From Hydrogenophaga sp. (GTDB taxonomy: Bacteria; Pseudomonadota; Gammaproteobacteria; Burkholderiales; Burkholderiaceae_C): a DNA stretch of 64,000 nucleotides. A program made the translations under genes and the position numbers. Of the stretch, positions 35,202 through 43,651 are shown piece after piece (the stretch's first letter is position 1; every line of letters starts with the position of its first letter). The stretch spans positions 682,001-746,000 of the forward strand of contig NZ_JAUCZF010000001.1 in NCBI RefSeq assembly GCF_030373245.1. The letters run 5' to 3'. The notes beneath the pieces are model-generated. The model was not told the origin of the DNA, did not search any database, and saw only the letters and a program-made list of their open reading frames with translations.

Positions 35202-36680
35202 ATGTCTGTGAATGTCCCCACCTCGGTGCTGGTCGTCGACGACGAACCCGACCTGCGCACCCTGTACGAACTCACCCTGCTGCGCGAAGGTCACCAGGTA
35301 GCCGCCGCCGGCGACCTGGCGCAGGCTCGCGAATGCCTGGCCCAACAGCGTTTTGATGTGCTGATCACCGACATGCGCCTGCCCGACGGCCTGGGACTGG
35401 AGCTGCTGCGCGAGCTCAATACCAACCAGCGAACTGAAAAGTGCATCGTCATCACCGCCTACGGCTCGGCCGAAAACGCGGTGGAGTCGCTCAAGTCTGG
35501 CGCCTTCGACTACCTCACCAAGCCGGTTGATCTCAAACAGCTGCGCGCCGCGGTGAGCGCCGCACAGGCCAGCCAGCGCCAGCTGCCCGACGCGACGCGC
35601 AACCCGCAGACCAGCATCGCACGCACCGCGCCTCCGCCAGCCGGCGGCGTGCGGTCTCTGGCGCGCATCGTCGGCAACGCACCCAGCGTGCTGCAGATCA
35701 AGGAGCGCATCGAAAAGGTGGCCACCAGCATGGCTCCGGTACTGATCCTCGGCGAGTCCGGGACCGGCAAGGAACTGGTGGCACGGGCGGTGCACGAGTG
35801 CAGCCACCGAGCCAACGGTCCGTTTGTGGCGGTCAACTGCGGCGCTATTCCAGAAAACCTGATTGAGTCGGAGTTTTTCGGTGCCCGTAAGGGCGCATTC
35901 ACCGGCGCCAGTCAAGACCGCGAAGGTTATTTCCAGGCAGCTCAGGGCGGCACCCTCTTTCTCGACGAGATCGGCGACCTACCCTTGGCCATGCAGGCTA
36001 AGCTGCTGCGGGTGATCCAGGAACGCCGGGTGCGGGCGCTGGGTGGCGTGCAGGAAGACGCGGTCGATGTCCGGCTGGTGAGCGCCACCCACCGCGATCT
36101 CGCGGCGCTGGTGGCCAGCGGGGATTTCCGCCAGGATCTGTTTTACCGGCTCAACGTGATCGAGTTGCGCACGCCGGCACTGCGCGAACGACGTGAAGAC
36201 CTGCCCGCCCTGATCGAGGCACTGCTGCGCCGGCTTTGCGACGAGTCCGGCGCGCCCGTGCCCTCGGTCTCTCCTGCCGCGTTGATGTGGCTGCAGGCGC
36301 ACGAACTGGCAGGCAATGTGCGCGAACTTGAAAATCTCTTGCAACGTGCTTTGGCCATGAGCCAGGGTCCTTCGCTGGAACCCGACGATTTTGGAGCGCT
36401 GGACGACGGCGACGCTGCGCCCCAGCTGGCGCTACCGGCGCAGCCGGCGCCCGATGCCGGGCCCATTGAAGCCGGCCACAGCATCCCGGGTGACCTGCAG
36501 GCGTTCCTAGACAACCAGGAGCGCCTGGTGCTGCTCAAAGCCTTGAAAGAGGCGGACTTCAACCGCACTGCGGCGGCTGCCCGCCTGGGGCTGAACCTGC
36601 GGCAGATGCGCTACCGCATCCAGCGACTCGGCATCACCATGCCGTCCGATCCCGCGCTCGACGATGGCGATGCTGGTTGA
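35202..36680 (+). CDS. pilR: Sigma54-dependent response regulator PilR
   Basis: A 492-residue NtrC-type activator. The receiver domain has the phosphorylatable D57 (LITDMRLPDG). The AAA+ domain carries GESGTGKELVARAVH and the sigma54-contacting loop GAFTGAS, followed by LFLDEIGDLPL. A Fis-type helix-turn-helix ends the protein (NRTAAAARLGLNLRQMRYRI). It activates pilA transcription in response to PilS. Its end overlaps the ampD start by 17 bases. Confidence 0.95.
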   Translation: MSVNVPTSVLVVDDEPDLRTLYELTLLREGHQVAAAGDLAQARECLAQQRFDVLITDMRLPDGLGLELLRELNTNQRTEKCIVITAYGSAENAVESLKSGAFDYLTKPVDLKQLRAAVSAAQASQRQLPDATRNPQTSIARTAPPPAGGVRSLARIVGNAPSVLQIKERIEKVATSMAPVLILGESGTGKELVARAVHECSHRANGPFVAVNCGAIPENLIESEFFGARKGAFTGASQDREGYFQAAQGGTLFLDEIGDLPLAMQAKLLRVIQERRVRALGGVQEDAVDVRLVSATHRDLAALVASGDFRQDLFYRLNVIELRTPALRERREDLPALIEALLRRLCDESGAPVPSVSPAALMWLQAHELAGNVRELENLLQRALAMSQGPSLEPDDFGALDDGDAAPQLALPAQPAPDAGPIEAGHSIPGDLQAFLDNQERLVLLKALKEADFNRTAAAARLGLNLRQMRYRIQRLGITMPSDPALDDGDAG

Positions 36681-37281
36681 CGCCACGAACGTCCCCGGCT
36701 GGACCGGCGGTTGGCTGACCTCGGCCCGGCACAGCCCCTCACCCAACTTCGGGTCGCGCCCACCCGGCGAGGCGATCGATCTGATCGTGGTGCACTCCAT
36801 CAGCCTGCCGCCGGGCGTTTACGGCGGGCCGGAGGTGGAGCAGCTCTTCACCAACCAGCTGGACTGGGAAGCTCACCCTTACTTCGAGCAGATCCGCGGC
36901 ATGGAAGTCTCCTCGCACTTTTTCATCCGCCGCGACGGCGAGCTGATTCAGTTTGTCGACGCCGACGCGCGCGCCTGGCATGCCGGCGCGTCGTGCTGGC
37001 GCGGGCGATCCAACTGCAACGACCATTCGGTGGGTATTGAACTCGAAGGGCTCGAAGGCGAGCGCTTCGAAGCCGTGCAATACATCACGCTTTCCACGCT
37101 TTGTCAGCACTTGGCCGCTCGCTATCCGATCAACGCGATTGCGGGCCACGAACACATCGCGCCCGGGCGCAAACAAGACCCAGGCGCGGGATTCGACTGG
37201 GCTGCTCTACAACAACGGCTCGGCTGGCCTGATCCGTGTTTTCCCCAGCCCGACGAAGGCGCGCCCACCCAGCTGGCCTAA
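36664..37281 (+). CDS. ampD: 1,6-anhydro-N-acetylmuramyl-L-alanine amidase AmpD
   Basis: AmpD cleaves the amide between anhydro-MurNAc and the stem peptide in muropeptide recycling. It has 205 residues. The zinc ligands are H44 (IVVHSISLPPG), then the His and Asp of GHEHIAPGRKQDPGAGFDW, with the catalytic Lys between. It overlaps pilR by 17 bases; an ATG two codons in is an alternative start. Elsewhere in this window mpl belongs to the same recycling route. Confidence 0.95.
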   Translation: MAMLVDATNVPGWTGGWLTSARHSPSPNFGSRPPGEAIDLIVVHSISLPPGVYGGPEVEQLFTNQLDWEAHPYFEQIRGMEVSSHFFIRRDGELIQFVDADARAWHAGASCWRGRSNCNDHSVGIELEGLEGERFEAVQYITLSTLCQHLAARYPINAIAGHEHIAPGRKQDPGAGFDWAALQQRLGWPDPCFPQPDEGAPTQLA

Positions 37282-37301
37282 GCGCTCGCGGCATCGCGCC
37301 A

Positions 37302-37344
37302 CCAGCGCCCGCCCGCAGCCCAGTGTTTTTGCGGGCCACGCTGG
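37302..37344 (+). terminator. Stem-loop after ampD, possible terminator
   Basis: CCAGCG and CGCTGG form an outer stem and GCCCGCA and TGCGGGC a seven-pair inner stem, separated by a small internal loop. A run of five T lies in the hairpin loop and not after the stem, so rho-independent termination is uncertain. Confidence 0.4.
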
Positions 37345-37496
37345 CAAATCCGCTCGAACCTCGCGTCTGCAGTGGCGCTGTTTTCCGTGAATCAACATTG
37401 CTGCTCACTGCACGCCGATGCGCGCAACGTCCACCAGGCGATGAGCGCAGATCGCGCCCGGCGTGGCAAAACATCCATCTGGCAACGGAAGGATGT

Positions 37497-37505
37497 TTTT
37501 CCACA
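37497..37505. promoter_or_regulatory. DnaA-box-like 9-mer upstream of nrdA
   Basis: TTTTCCACA differs from the DnaA consensus TTATCCACA at one base. It lies two bases before the upstream NrdR box. DnaA is known to act on nrdAB in E. coli; here the role is only suggested. Confidence 0.35.
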
Positions 37506-37506
37506 A

Positions 37507-37522
37507 ACACTACCGGTAGTGG
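37507..37522. promoter_or_regulatory. NrdR box 1 (upstream)
   Basis: ACACTACCGGTAGTGG keeps the C4, A6, T11 and G13 positions of the NrdR consensus, but the AT-rich centre is CCGG. It lies just upstream of the -35. Confidence 0.6.
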
Positions 37523-37523
37523 C

Positions 37524-37552
37524 TTGAACCGACTCCGCACACCAGATATAGT
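37524..37552 (+). promoter_or_regulatory. nrdA sigma70 promoter
   Basis: TTGAAC (37524-37529) and TATAGT (37547-37552) are separated by exactly 17 bp. The -10 lies within NrdR box 2 and the -35 begins just after box 1, an arrangement that fits repression by NrdR. Confidence 0.8.
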
Positions 37553-37554
37553 GT
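37539..37554. promoter_or_regulatory. NrdR box 2 (overlapping the -10)
   Basis: ACACCAGATATAGTGT is close to the NrdR consensus. Its centre is 32 bp from that of box 1, the phasing expected for a functional pair. Confidence 0.8.
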
Positions 37555-37709
37555 CTGCTGCGTTTTGCGCCAAACGTGCATCAAGAGCTGCCCTGAACAG
37601 CGGTCACCTTCCCGGACCTCCTGCCTGAACCCCGCGGCAGCCATCGCCAGCAGCTGACACAGCGCCACGCAACGACCACCGCCACACCACAACAAACGAA
37701 AGAGGAAAC

Positions 37710-40607
37710 ATGCAAATCGCTGCAACGCCCCACGCCGCCACTGCCCCCAAGGCTCAGTCCCAGGGTGCGCCCGCGTCCTCCTCCCTGGCAGCTTCCAGCG
37801 CGGTATTCGCGCAGTACCAGATCATCCGACGCAATGGCGCTGTGGTGTCGTTCGAGCCCAGCAAGATCGCAGTGGCGTTGATGAAGGCATTCCTCGCGGT
37901 GCACGGCACCCAGGGCGCGGCGTCGGCCAGCGTGCGCGAAACGGTGGACGAACTCACGCAAGCCGTGGTGCGGGCCCTGATGCGCTCGCGTCCCGGCGGC
38001 GGCACCTTCCACATCGAAGACGTGCAAGACCACGTGGAACTGGGCCTGATGCGCGGCGAACACCACGAAGTGGCGCGAGCCTACGTGCTGTATCGGGAGC
38101 GGCGCAGCCAGGAACGCGCTCATCAGGTCAAGGCGGTTCAGCCGGCTGAAGCGACGCTGCACGTGCTCGACGGTGGCGAACGGGTGCCACTGGACCTTGC
38201 CCGCCTCCAGGGTCTGATCGAAGCCGCCTGCGTGGGCCTGGGTGCCGACGTCAAGGCCGACCCCATCGTGGCCGAGACCAAGCGCAACCTGTACGACGGC
38301 GTGCCGATGGAAGAGGTCTACAAGGCCTCCATCCTTGCCGCGCGCACCCTGATCGAAAAGGACCCCGACTACACCTACGCCACCGCCCGCCTGTTGCTGC
38401 ACACCATCGTGAAAGAGGTGCTGGGCGAAGAAGTGCCCGCGACCGAGATGGGTGCTCGCTACGCCGACTACTTCCCTCAGTTCATCAAGAAGGGTGTGCA
38501 GCACGAGCTGCTCGACGAAAAATTGCAGCAATTCGATCTGGCCCGCCTGGGCGCTGCGCTCAAGCCCGAGCGCGATCTGCAGTTCGACTACCTTGGCCTG
38601 CAAACCCTGTATGACCGCTACTTTTTGCATGTGCGCAAGAGCCGCATCGAACTGCCCCAGGCATTTTTCATGCGCGTGGCCATGGGCCTCTCGCTCAATG
38701 AAGTGGATCGCGAAGCGCGCGCCATCGAGTTCTATGAGGTGCTGTCCTCGTTCGACTTCATGTCGTCCACACCCACGCTGTTCAACGCCGGTACGCTGCG
38801 CTCGCAGCTCTCCAGCTGCTACCTGACCACCGTGCCCGACGACCTGGACGGCATCTATGAGTCGATCAAGGAAAATGCGCTGCTGTCCAAGTTCGCGGGC
38901 GGCCTGGGCAACGACTGGACGCGCGTGCGCGCTCTGGGCGCCCACATCAAGGGCACCAACGGCGAATCGCAAGGTGTGGTGCCTTTCCTCAAGGTGGTCA
39001 ACGACACCGCTGTCGCCGTCAACCAGGGTGGCAAGCGCAAGGGTGCTGTCTGCACCTACCTGGAAAGCTGGCACCTGGACATCGAAGAATTCCTGGAGCT
39101 GCGCAAGAACACCGGCGATGACCGCCGCCGCACCCACGACATGAACACCGCGAACTGGATTCCCGACCTGTTCATGAAGCGCGTGATGGAAAAGGGCGAG
39201 TGGAGCCTGTTCTCACCCAACAGCGTGCCCGACCTGCATGACCGCTTCGGCGCCGACTTCGAGAAGGCCTATGTGGCCTACGAAGAGAAGGCTGCACGAG
39301 GCGAGATCAAGCCCTACCGCAAGGTACCCGCCACCGACATGTGGCGCAAGATGCTCTCGATGCTGTTCGAGACCGGCCATCCCTGGATCACCTTCAAGGA
39401 TGCCTGCAACGTCCGCAGCCCGCAGCAACACGCCGGAGTGGTTCACAGCTCCAACCTCTGCACCGAGATCACGCTCAACACCAGCGACACCGAGACGGCG
39501 GTCTGCAACCTCGGCTCCATCAACCTGCTGCAGCACCTGAAGGCTGACGCCGACGGCACCCAGGTGCTCGACCACGAGAAGCTGCAGGTCACGATCAAGA
39601 CCGCGATGCGCATGCTCGACAACGTGATCGACATCAACTACTACGCGGTGAAGAAAGCGCGCGACTCCAACATGCGTCACCGTCCGGTCGGCCTGGGGAT
39701 CATGGGTTTCCAGGATGCGCTGTACGCGCAGCGCATCGCCTACGCCTCCAACGAGGCCGTGGAGTTCGCCGACCGATCGATGGAAGCCGTCTGCTACTAC
39801 GCCTACTGGGCATCCACCGAACTCGCCCGCGAGCGCGGCCGCTACGCCAGCTACAAGGGCTCCCTGTGGGACCAGGGCATCCTGCCCTGCGACACGCTGG
39901 ATCTGCTGGCGCGTGAGCGCGGTGGCTATGTGGATGTGGACCGCTCCAGCAGCCTGGACTGGGAAACGCTGCGCAAGAAGATCGCTGCCGACGGCATGCG
40001 CAACTCCAACTGCGTAGCCATCGCTCCGACCGCCACCATCTCCAACATCATCGGCGTGGACGCCTCCATCGAGCCTTGCTTCGGCAACCTGTCGGTGAAG
40101 TCCAACCTGTCGGGTGAATTCACGGTGATCAACAGCTACTTGGTGAAAGACCTGAAGCGGCTGGGTCTGTGGGACGACGTGATGGTCATGGACCTCAAGC
40201 ACTTCGACGGCTCCTTGCGCCCAATCGATCGCGTGCCGCAAAACATCAAGGCCTTGTACGCCACCGCATTCGAGATCGAGCCGCTGTGGCTGGTGGAAGC
40301 CGCCGCACGCCGCCAGAAATGGATCGATCAGGCGCAAAGCCTGAACATCTACATGGCAGGCGCGTCAGGCAAGAAGCTCGATGACACCTACAAGCTGGCC
40401 TGGTTGCGCGGTTTGAAGACCACCTACTACCTGCGCACCTCATCGGCTACGCAGGCGGAAAAATCCACGGGCCGCACCGGTCAGCTCAATGCCGTGGCGA
40501 TCCACAGCGACACGTCTGCAGCCAGCGCTGCAACGATGAGTGCCGAGCCAGCCACCGACGTGAAGTTTTGTGCCATCGACGATCCAGGCTGCGAAGCCTG
40601 CCAGTGA
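37710..40607 (+). CDS. nrdA: Ribonucleoside-diphosphate reductase class Ia, alpha subunit
   Basis: NrdA reduces ribonucleotides to deoxyribonucleotides. The 965-residue protein has an ATP-cone domain at about residues 30-130 (IIRRNGAVVSFEPSKIAVAL), the catalytic barrel with the active-site cysteine in TLRSQLSSCYL, and the thiyl-radical region NLCTEITLN. The C-terminus ends DPGCEACQ with the CxxC pair that is reduced by thioredoxin or glutaredoxin. The ribosome site AGAGGAAA precedes the ATG. NrdR sits at its promoter; nrdB follows. Confidence 0.96.
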   Translation: MQIAATPHAATAPKAQSQGAPASSSLAASSAVFAQYQIIRRNGAVVSFEPSKIAVALMKAFLAVHGTQGAASASVRETVDELTQAVVRALMRSRPGGGTFHIEDVQDHVELGLMRGEHHEVARAYVLYRERRSQERAHQVKAVQPAEATLHVLDGGERVPLDLARLQGLIEAACVGLGADVKADPIVAETKRNLYDGVPMEEVYKASILAARTLIEKDPDYTYATARLLLHTIVKEVLGEEVPATEMGARYADYFPQFIKKGVQHELLDEKLQQFDLARLGAALKPERDLQFDYLGLQTLYDRYFLHVRKSRIELPQAFFMRVAMGLSLNEVDREARAIEFYEVLSSFDFMSSTPTLFNAGTLRSQLSSCYLTTVPDDLDGIYESIKENALLSKFAGGLGNDWTRVRALGAHIKGTNGESQGVVPFLKVVNDTAVAVNQGGKRKGAVCTYLESWHLDIEEFLELRKNTGDDRRRTHDMNTANWIPDLFMKRVMEKGEWSLFSPNSVPDLHDRFGADFEKAYVAYEEKAARGEIKPYRKVPATDMWRKMLSMLFETGHPWITFKDACNVRSPQQHAGVVHSSNLCTEITLNTSDTETAVCNLGSINLLQHLKADADGTQVLDHEKLQVTIKTAMRMLDNVIDINYYAVKKARDSNMRHRPVGLGIMGFQDALYAQRIAYASNEAVEFADRSMEAVCYYAYWASTELARERGRYASYKGSLWDQGILPCDTLDLLARERGGYVDVDRSSSLDWETLRKKIAADGMRNSNCVAIAPTATISNIIGVDASIEPCFGNLSVKSNLSGEFTVINSYLVKDLKRLGLWDDVMVMDLKHFDGSLRPIDRVPQNIKALYATAFEIEPLWLVEAAARRQKWIDQAQSLNIYMAGASGKKLDDTYKLAWLRGLKTTYYLRTSSATQAEKSTGRTGQLNAVAIHSDTSAASAATMSAEPATDVKFCAIDDPGCEACQ

Positions 40608-40701
40608 ACAACCAACACGTGATGTGTGTGTCGCTGTGCGCAAACGCTGCGCATTCGATGCGACATCGCAACAAAAAACACGCGTCATCTGCATGAGTTC
40701 T

Positions 40702-40729
40702 TTGCAATTCGTGCGGACGCTTCGATAAT
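40702..40729 (+). promoter_or_regulatory. Candidate internal promoter for nrdB
   Basis: TTGCAA and GATAAT are separated by 16 bp in the 142-base gap between nrdA and nrdB. A start near 40736 would leave a leader of only about 14 bases. Confidence 0.4.
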
Positions 40730-40749
40730 CGTTTGAATTGGACACCTCT

Positions 40750-41907
40750 ATGTTGACCTGGGACGAGCAAGTCACTCACTCTCCGAAGCCTGCAACCATG
40801 CCACTGCCACCCGCGATGCCGGGTTCGCAAGCCTCAGTGTCCCCGACGCCAACGCCCTCCGCGGCACGCATCAGCGAAGCTCCCGCAGCCAAGCGCGTCA
40901 ATGCAGCAGATAAGCGCATCATCAACGGCCAGACCGACGTCAACCAGCTGGTGCCGTTCAAGTACAAGTGGGCTTGGGAAAAATACCTCGCCACCTGCGC
41001 CAATCACTGGATGCCGCAGGAAGTGAACATGAGCCGCGACATCGCGCTCTGGAAGGATCCCAACGGTCTGACCGAAGACGAGCGCCGCATCGTCAAGCGC
41101 AACCTCGGCTTTTTCGTCACCGCCGATTCGCTGGCCGCCAACAACATCGTGCTGGGCACCTACCGCCACATCACTGCGCCCGAATGCCGCCAGTTCCTGC
41201 TCCGCCAGGCCTTCGAAGAAGCGATTCACACCCACGCCTACCAGTACATCGTGGAGTCGCTCGGGCTGGACGAGTCCGAGATCTTCAACGCCTACAACGA
41301 AGTCCAGTCCATCCGAGACAAGGACACGTTTCTGATCCCGTTCATCGAGGCCATCAGCGATCCGAATTTCCACACCGGCACCCACGAAACCGACCAGACC
41401 CTGCTCAAGAGCCTGATCGTCTTTGCGTGTCTGATGGAAGGCCTGTTCTTCTACGTCGGGTTCACCCAGATCCTGGCGCTGGGTCGCCAGAACAAGATGA
41501 CCGGCGCCGCAGAGCAGTACCAGTACATCCTGCGCGACGAGTCCATGCACTGCAATTTCGGCATCGACCTGATCAACGCGATCAAGATGGAGAACCCGAT
41601 GTTGTGGACAGCCGAGTTCAAGGCTGAAGTCAAAGAACTGTTCATGAAGGCGGTCGAGCTGGAGTACCGGTATGCCGAAGACACCATGCCGCGCGGCGTG
41701 CTCGGCATGAACGCCTCCATGTTCAAGGGCTACCTGCGCTACATCGCCAACCGGCGCGCCACGCAGATCGGTCTGGAGCCGATGTTCCCGAATGAAGAAA
41801 ATCCGTTCCCCTGGATGAGCGAAATGATCGACCTCAAGAAGGAACGCAATTTCTTCGAGACCCGCGTGATCGAGTACCAGACAGGCGGCGCCCTGTCCTG
41901 GGACTGA
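40750..41907 (+). CDS. nrdB: Ribonucleoside-diphosphate reductase class Ia, beta subunit
   Basis: NrdB holds the diiron-tyrosyl radical needed by NrdA. It has 385 residues from [11 protein letters not shown]. Iron-ligand regions are readable at [18 protein letters not shown], then [20 protein letters not shown], and [18 protein letters not shown] 70-residue N-terminal extension rich in Pro, Ser and Ala precedes the core, as in other Burkholderiales. An upstream TTG could add four residues. It lies 142 bp after nrdA and may have its own promoter. Confidence 0.95.
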   Translation: MLTWDEQVTHSPKPATMPLPPAMPGSQASVSPTPTPSAARISEAPAAKRVNAADKRIINGQTDVNQLVPFKYKWAWEKYLATCANHWMPQEVNMSRDIALWKDPNGLTEDERRIVKRNLGFFVTADSLAANNIVLGTYRHITAPECRQFLLRQAFEEAIHTHAYQYIVESLGLDESEIFNAYNEVQSIRDKDTFLIPFIEAISDPNFHTGTHETDQTLLKSLIVFACLMEGLFFYVGFTQILALGRQNKMTGAAEQYQYILRDESMHCNFGIDLINAIKMENPMLWTAEFKAEVKELFMKAVELEYRYAEDTMPRGVLGMNASMFKGYLRYIANRRATQIGLEPMFPNEENPFPWMSEMIDLKKERNFFETRVIEYQTGGALSWD

Positions 41908-41961
41908 AATCAACGCACCGGGGCTGCATCCATTTCTCACATGTTTTTCAGACAATCAGAA

Positions 41962-41995
41962 CCCCGCTCACAACGCCTTGGCGTTGCGCTCGGGG
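41962..41995. repeat. Stem-loop downstream of nrdB
   Basis: CCCCG and CGGGG flank an inner perfect stem AACGCC/GGCGTT with a two-base loop. No T tract follows, so its role as terminator is doubtful; it may protect the nrdB 3' end. Confidence 0.45.
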
Positions 41996-42017
41996 CTCTG
42001 TCACAGGATTCAACCCT

Positions 42018-42053
42018 CTGGGGTCCTTCGGGGATGCATTCCCACGACCCCAG
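42018..42053. repeat. Stem-loop upstream of the H1-like gene
   Basis: CTGGGGTC pairs with GACCCCAG over eight bases, and the interior can form GGGA/TCCC. It lies 23 bp after the first hairpin and about 70 bp before the H1-like gene. Confidence 0.45.
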
Positions 42054-42123
42054 GTGGCTGAATCACTTCACCGGCGTCAAGATCGGCTGAAGTGCTCTTT
42101 GCAACTTGATCAAGGAGAAAACA

Positions 42124-42654
42124 ATGGCAACTGCGAAAAAAGCCCCGGCCAAAAAAGCCCCGGCAAAAAAGGCCCCTGCGGCCACAAAGAAACCCGCTGT
42201 GAAGAAGGCAGCGGCTGCGAAGAAACCGGCCGCTAAGAAAGCCGCTGCGGTGAAGAAGGCTGTCGTTAAGAAAGTAGCGGCGGTCAAGAAGGCTGTGAAG
42301 AAGGCAGCACCGGCGAAAAAGGCCGTGGTGAAGAAGGCTGCGGCGGTGAAGAAGGCTGTCGTCAAGAAAGCCGTCGCCGCCAAAAAGACCGTGAAGAAGG
42401 TCGTTAAGAAAGCTGCACCAAAGAAGGCTGCGCCGAAGAAAGTGGCCGCCAAGAAGGCCGCACCGAAAAAGGCTGCGCCCAAGAAAGCAGCCCCTGCCAA
42501 AAAAGCGGCTGTGAAAAAGGCTGCTCCGAAAAAGGCAGCCCCCGCAAAAAAAGCTGAGCCGGCCAAGAAGCCGGCAGCCCCTGCGGCACCTGCAGCTCAA
42601 ACCAAGCTGAACCCTCAGGCTGCCTGGCCGTTTCCGACGTCCAGCAAGCCCTGA
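42124..42654 (+). CDS. Histone H1-like lysine-rich DNA-binding protein
   Basis: A 176-residue protein made almost only of Lys, Ala, Pro and Val, in repeats of the type KKAAPAKKA and VKKAV, with no globular domain. It resembles eukaryotic H1 tails and the AlgP/BpH1 proteins of bacteria, which coat or condense DNA. A short non-repetitive end reads LNPQAAWPFPTSSKP. The ribosome site AAGGAGAAAA is strong. Repeat number in such genes often varies between strains. An intrinsic terminator follows. Confidence 0.9.
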   Translation: MATAKKAPAKKAPAKKAPAATKKPAVKKAAAAKKPAAKKAAAVKKAVVKKVAAVKKAVKKAAPAKKAVVKKAAAVKKAVVKKAVAAKKTVKKVVKKAAPKKAAPKKVAAKKAAPKKAAPKKAAPAKKAAVKKAAPKKAAPAKKAEPAKKPAAPAAPAAQTKLNPQAAWPFPTSSKP

Positions 42655-42680
42655 AGTCGTCCCTGCGATGACTTGAAGAG

Positions 42681-42707
42681 CCCGGTGTGAAAACACCGGG
42701 TTTTTTT
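42681..42707 (+). terminator. Terminator of the H1-like gene
   Basis: CCCGGTGT and ACACCGGG form eight perfect pairs around loop GAAA, followed by seven T. The leftward PfkB gene ends nearby at 42739. Confidence 0.93.
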
Positions 42708-42738
42708 ATGGACGCCGGGCGACCAGGTGGCCAGCGCT

Positions 42739-43632
42739 TCAGGCCGACGGATCAAAGCGGTAGTTCTGCCCACCCCGACTCGCGATCTTGACCGCGCCAA
42801 TTCGGTTGCCCAGAGACACGCAGCGCACCAGATCCCAGTCCTGCGCCAGGCCATGCAGCAAAGCGGCACGAAAGGCGTCACCACAGCCGGTGGGGTCGAG
42901 TACCTCGGCGGCAGGAATGCCCGGCACCAGCGAGCGCTGACCCGACTCCCACACCTCGCATCCTTGTTCGCCCAGGGTCACCACCAGCCCCCGCACCTGA
43001 CCAGACAGCGCTTCAAGCGAGAGTCCGGTGCGGTCGCACAACATGCGCCCCTCGTAATCATTGACCGTGACCCAGGTCGCCAGCGAAACGAAGTGCGCCA
43101 GCTCGGGGCCACTGAACATGGGCAGGCCCTGACCAGGATCGAACACAAAGGGAATACCGGCCGCATGCAACTGCTCGGCGTGGCTCAGCATGGCGTCGCG
43201 GCCGTCGGGCGAGATGATGGCCAGGCGGATGTCACTGCGCGCTGGTACGGCGTTGTCATGCGCGAAGGACATGGCCCCCGGGTGGAACGCCGTGATCTGG
43301 TTGTTGTCGCGGTCGGTCATGATCATGGCCTGCGCGGTATAGCTCTCGCCAGTGGTGGCCACATGGCGGGTGTCCACTCCCAGCGCCTGCAGGCGCTCCA
43401 GGTAGTCCTGACCGTCATTGCCCAACGTGGCCAGCGGCACCGCTTCGCTGCCGAGCTGGCGCAACCCGTAGGCGATGTTTCCGGCACATCCACCGTATTC
43501 GCGCCGAAGCGCAGGCACCAGAAACGACACATTGAGGATGTGCAGTTGGCTGGGCAGGATTTGCTCGGAGAAGCGCCCCTCAAAGGTCATGATGGTGTCA
43601 AAAGCGAGCGAGCCGCAAACCAGAATGGACAT
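42739..43632 (-). CDS. PfkB-family carbohydrate/nucleoside kinase
   Basis: A 297-residue kinase of the ribokinase fold. The N-terminal motif GGCAGNIAYGLRQLGSEAVP and the C-terminal DPTGCGDAFRAALLHGLAQD, with its catalytic Asp, are intact. The sequence resembles the adenosine-kinase-like members found in betaproteobacteria, but the substrate could also be a sugar. The gene lies 19 bp after the DUF3426 gene on the same strand. Confidence 0.88.
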   Translation of the reverse strand: MSILVCGSLAFDTIMTFEGRFSEQILPSQLHILNVSFLVPALRREYGGCAGNIAYGLRQLGSEAVPLATLGNDGQDYLERLQALGVDTRHVATTGESYTAQAMIMTDRDNNQITAFHPGAMSFAHDNAVPARSDIRLAIISPDGRDAMLSHAEQLHAAGIPFVFDPGQGLPMFSGPELAHFVSLATWVTVNDYEGRMLCDRTGLSLEALSGQVRGLVVTLGEQGCEVWESGQRSLVPGIPAAEVLDPTGCGDAFRAALLHGLAQDWDLVRCVSLGNRIGAVKIASRGGQNYRFDPSA

Positions 43633-43651
43633 GAAATTTCCAGGTTGAAAG

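Larger units (their letters stand above)
37282..37709. other. Gene-free nrdA upstream region
   Basis: These 428 bases hold a hairpin after ampD, a DnaA-like 9-mer, a NrdR-box pair and the nrdA promoter, each listed separately. No gene is supported. The transcript leader after the promoter is about 150 bases. Confidence 0.7.

Noticed and set aside
32969..35275. A 768-residue frame on the minus strand opposite pilS
   Set aside because: It is antisense to a complete histidine kinase, is rich in His, Arg and Gln without motifs, and arises from high GC content.
37581..39137. A 518-residue frame opposite nrdA
   Set aside because: nrdA is unmistakable on the other strand; the antisense product has no family features.
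42063..42566. An Ala/Phe/Leu-rich minus-strand frame resembling a repeat membrane protein
   Set aside because: It is only the mirror of the Lys/Ala repeats of the H1-like gene and lacks its own ribosome site.
42124..42654. Possible CRISPR-like or tandem-repeat array
   Set aside because: The repeats are codon-phased, vary in spacing and encode a Lys/Ala protein; there are no unique spacers or cas genes.
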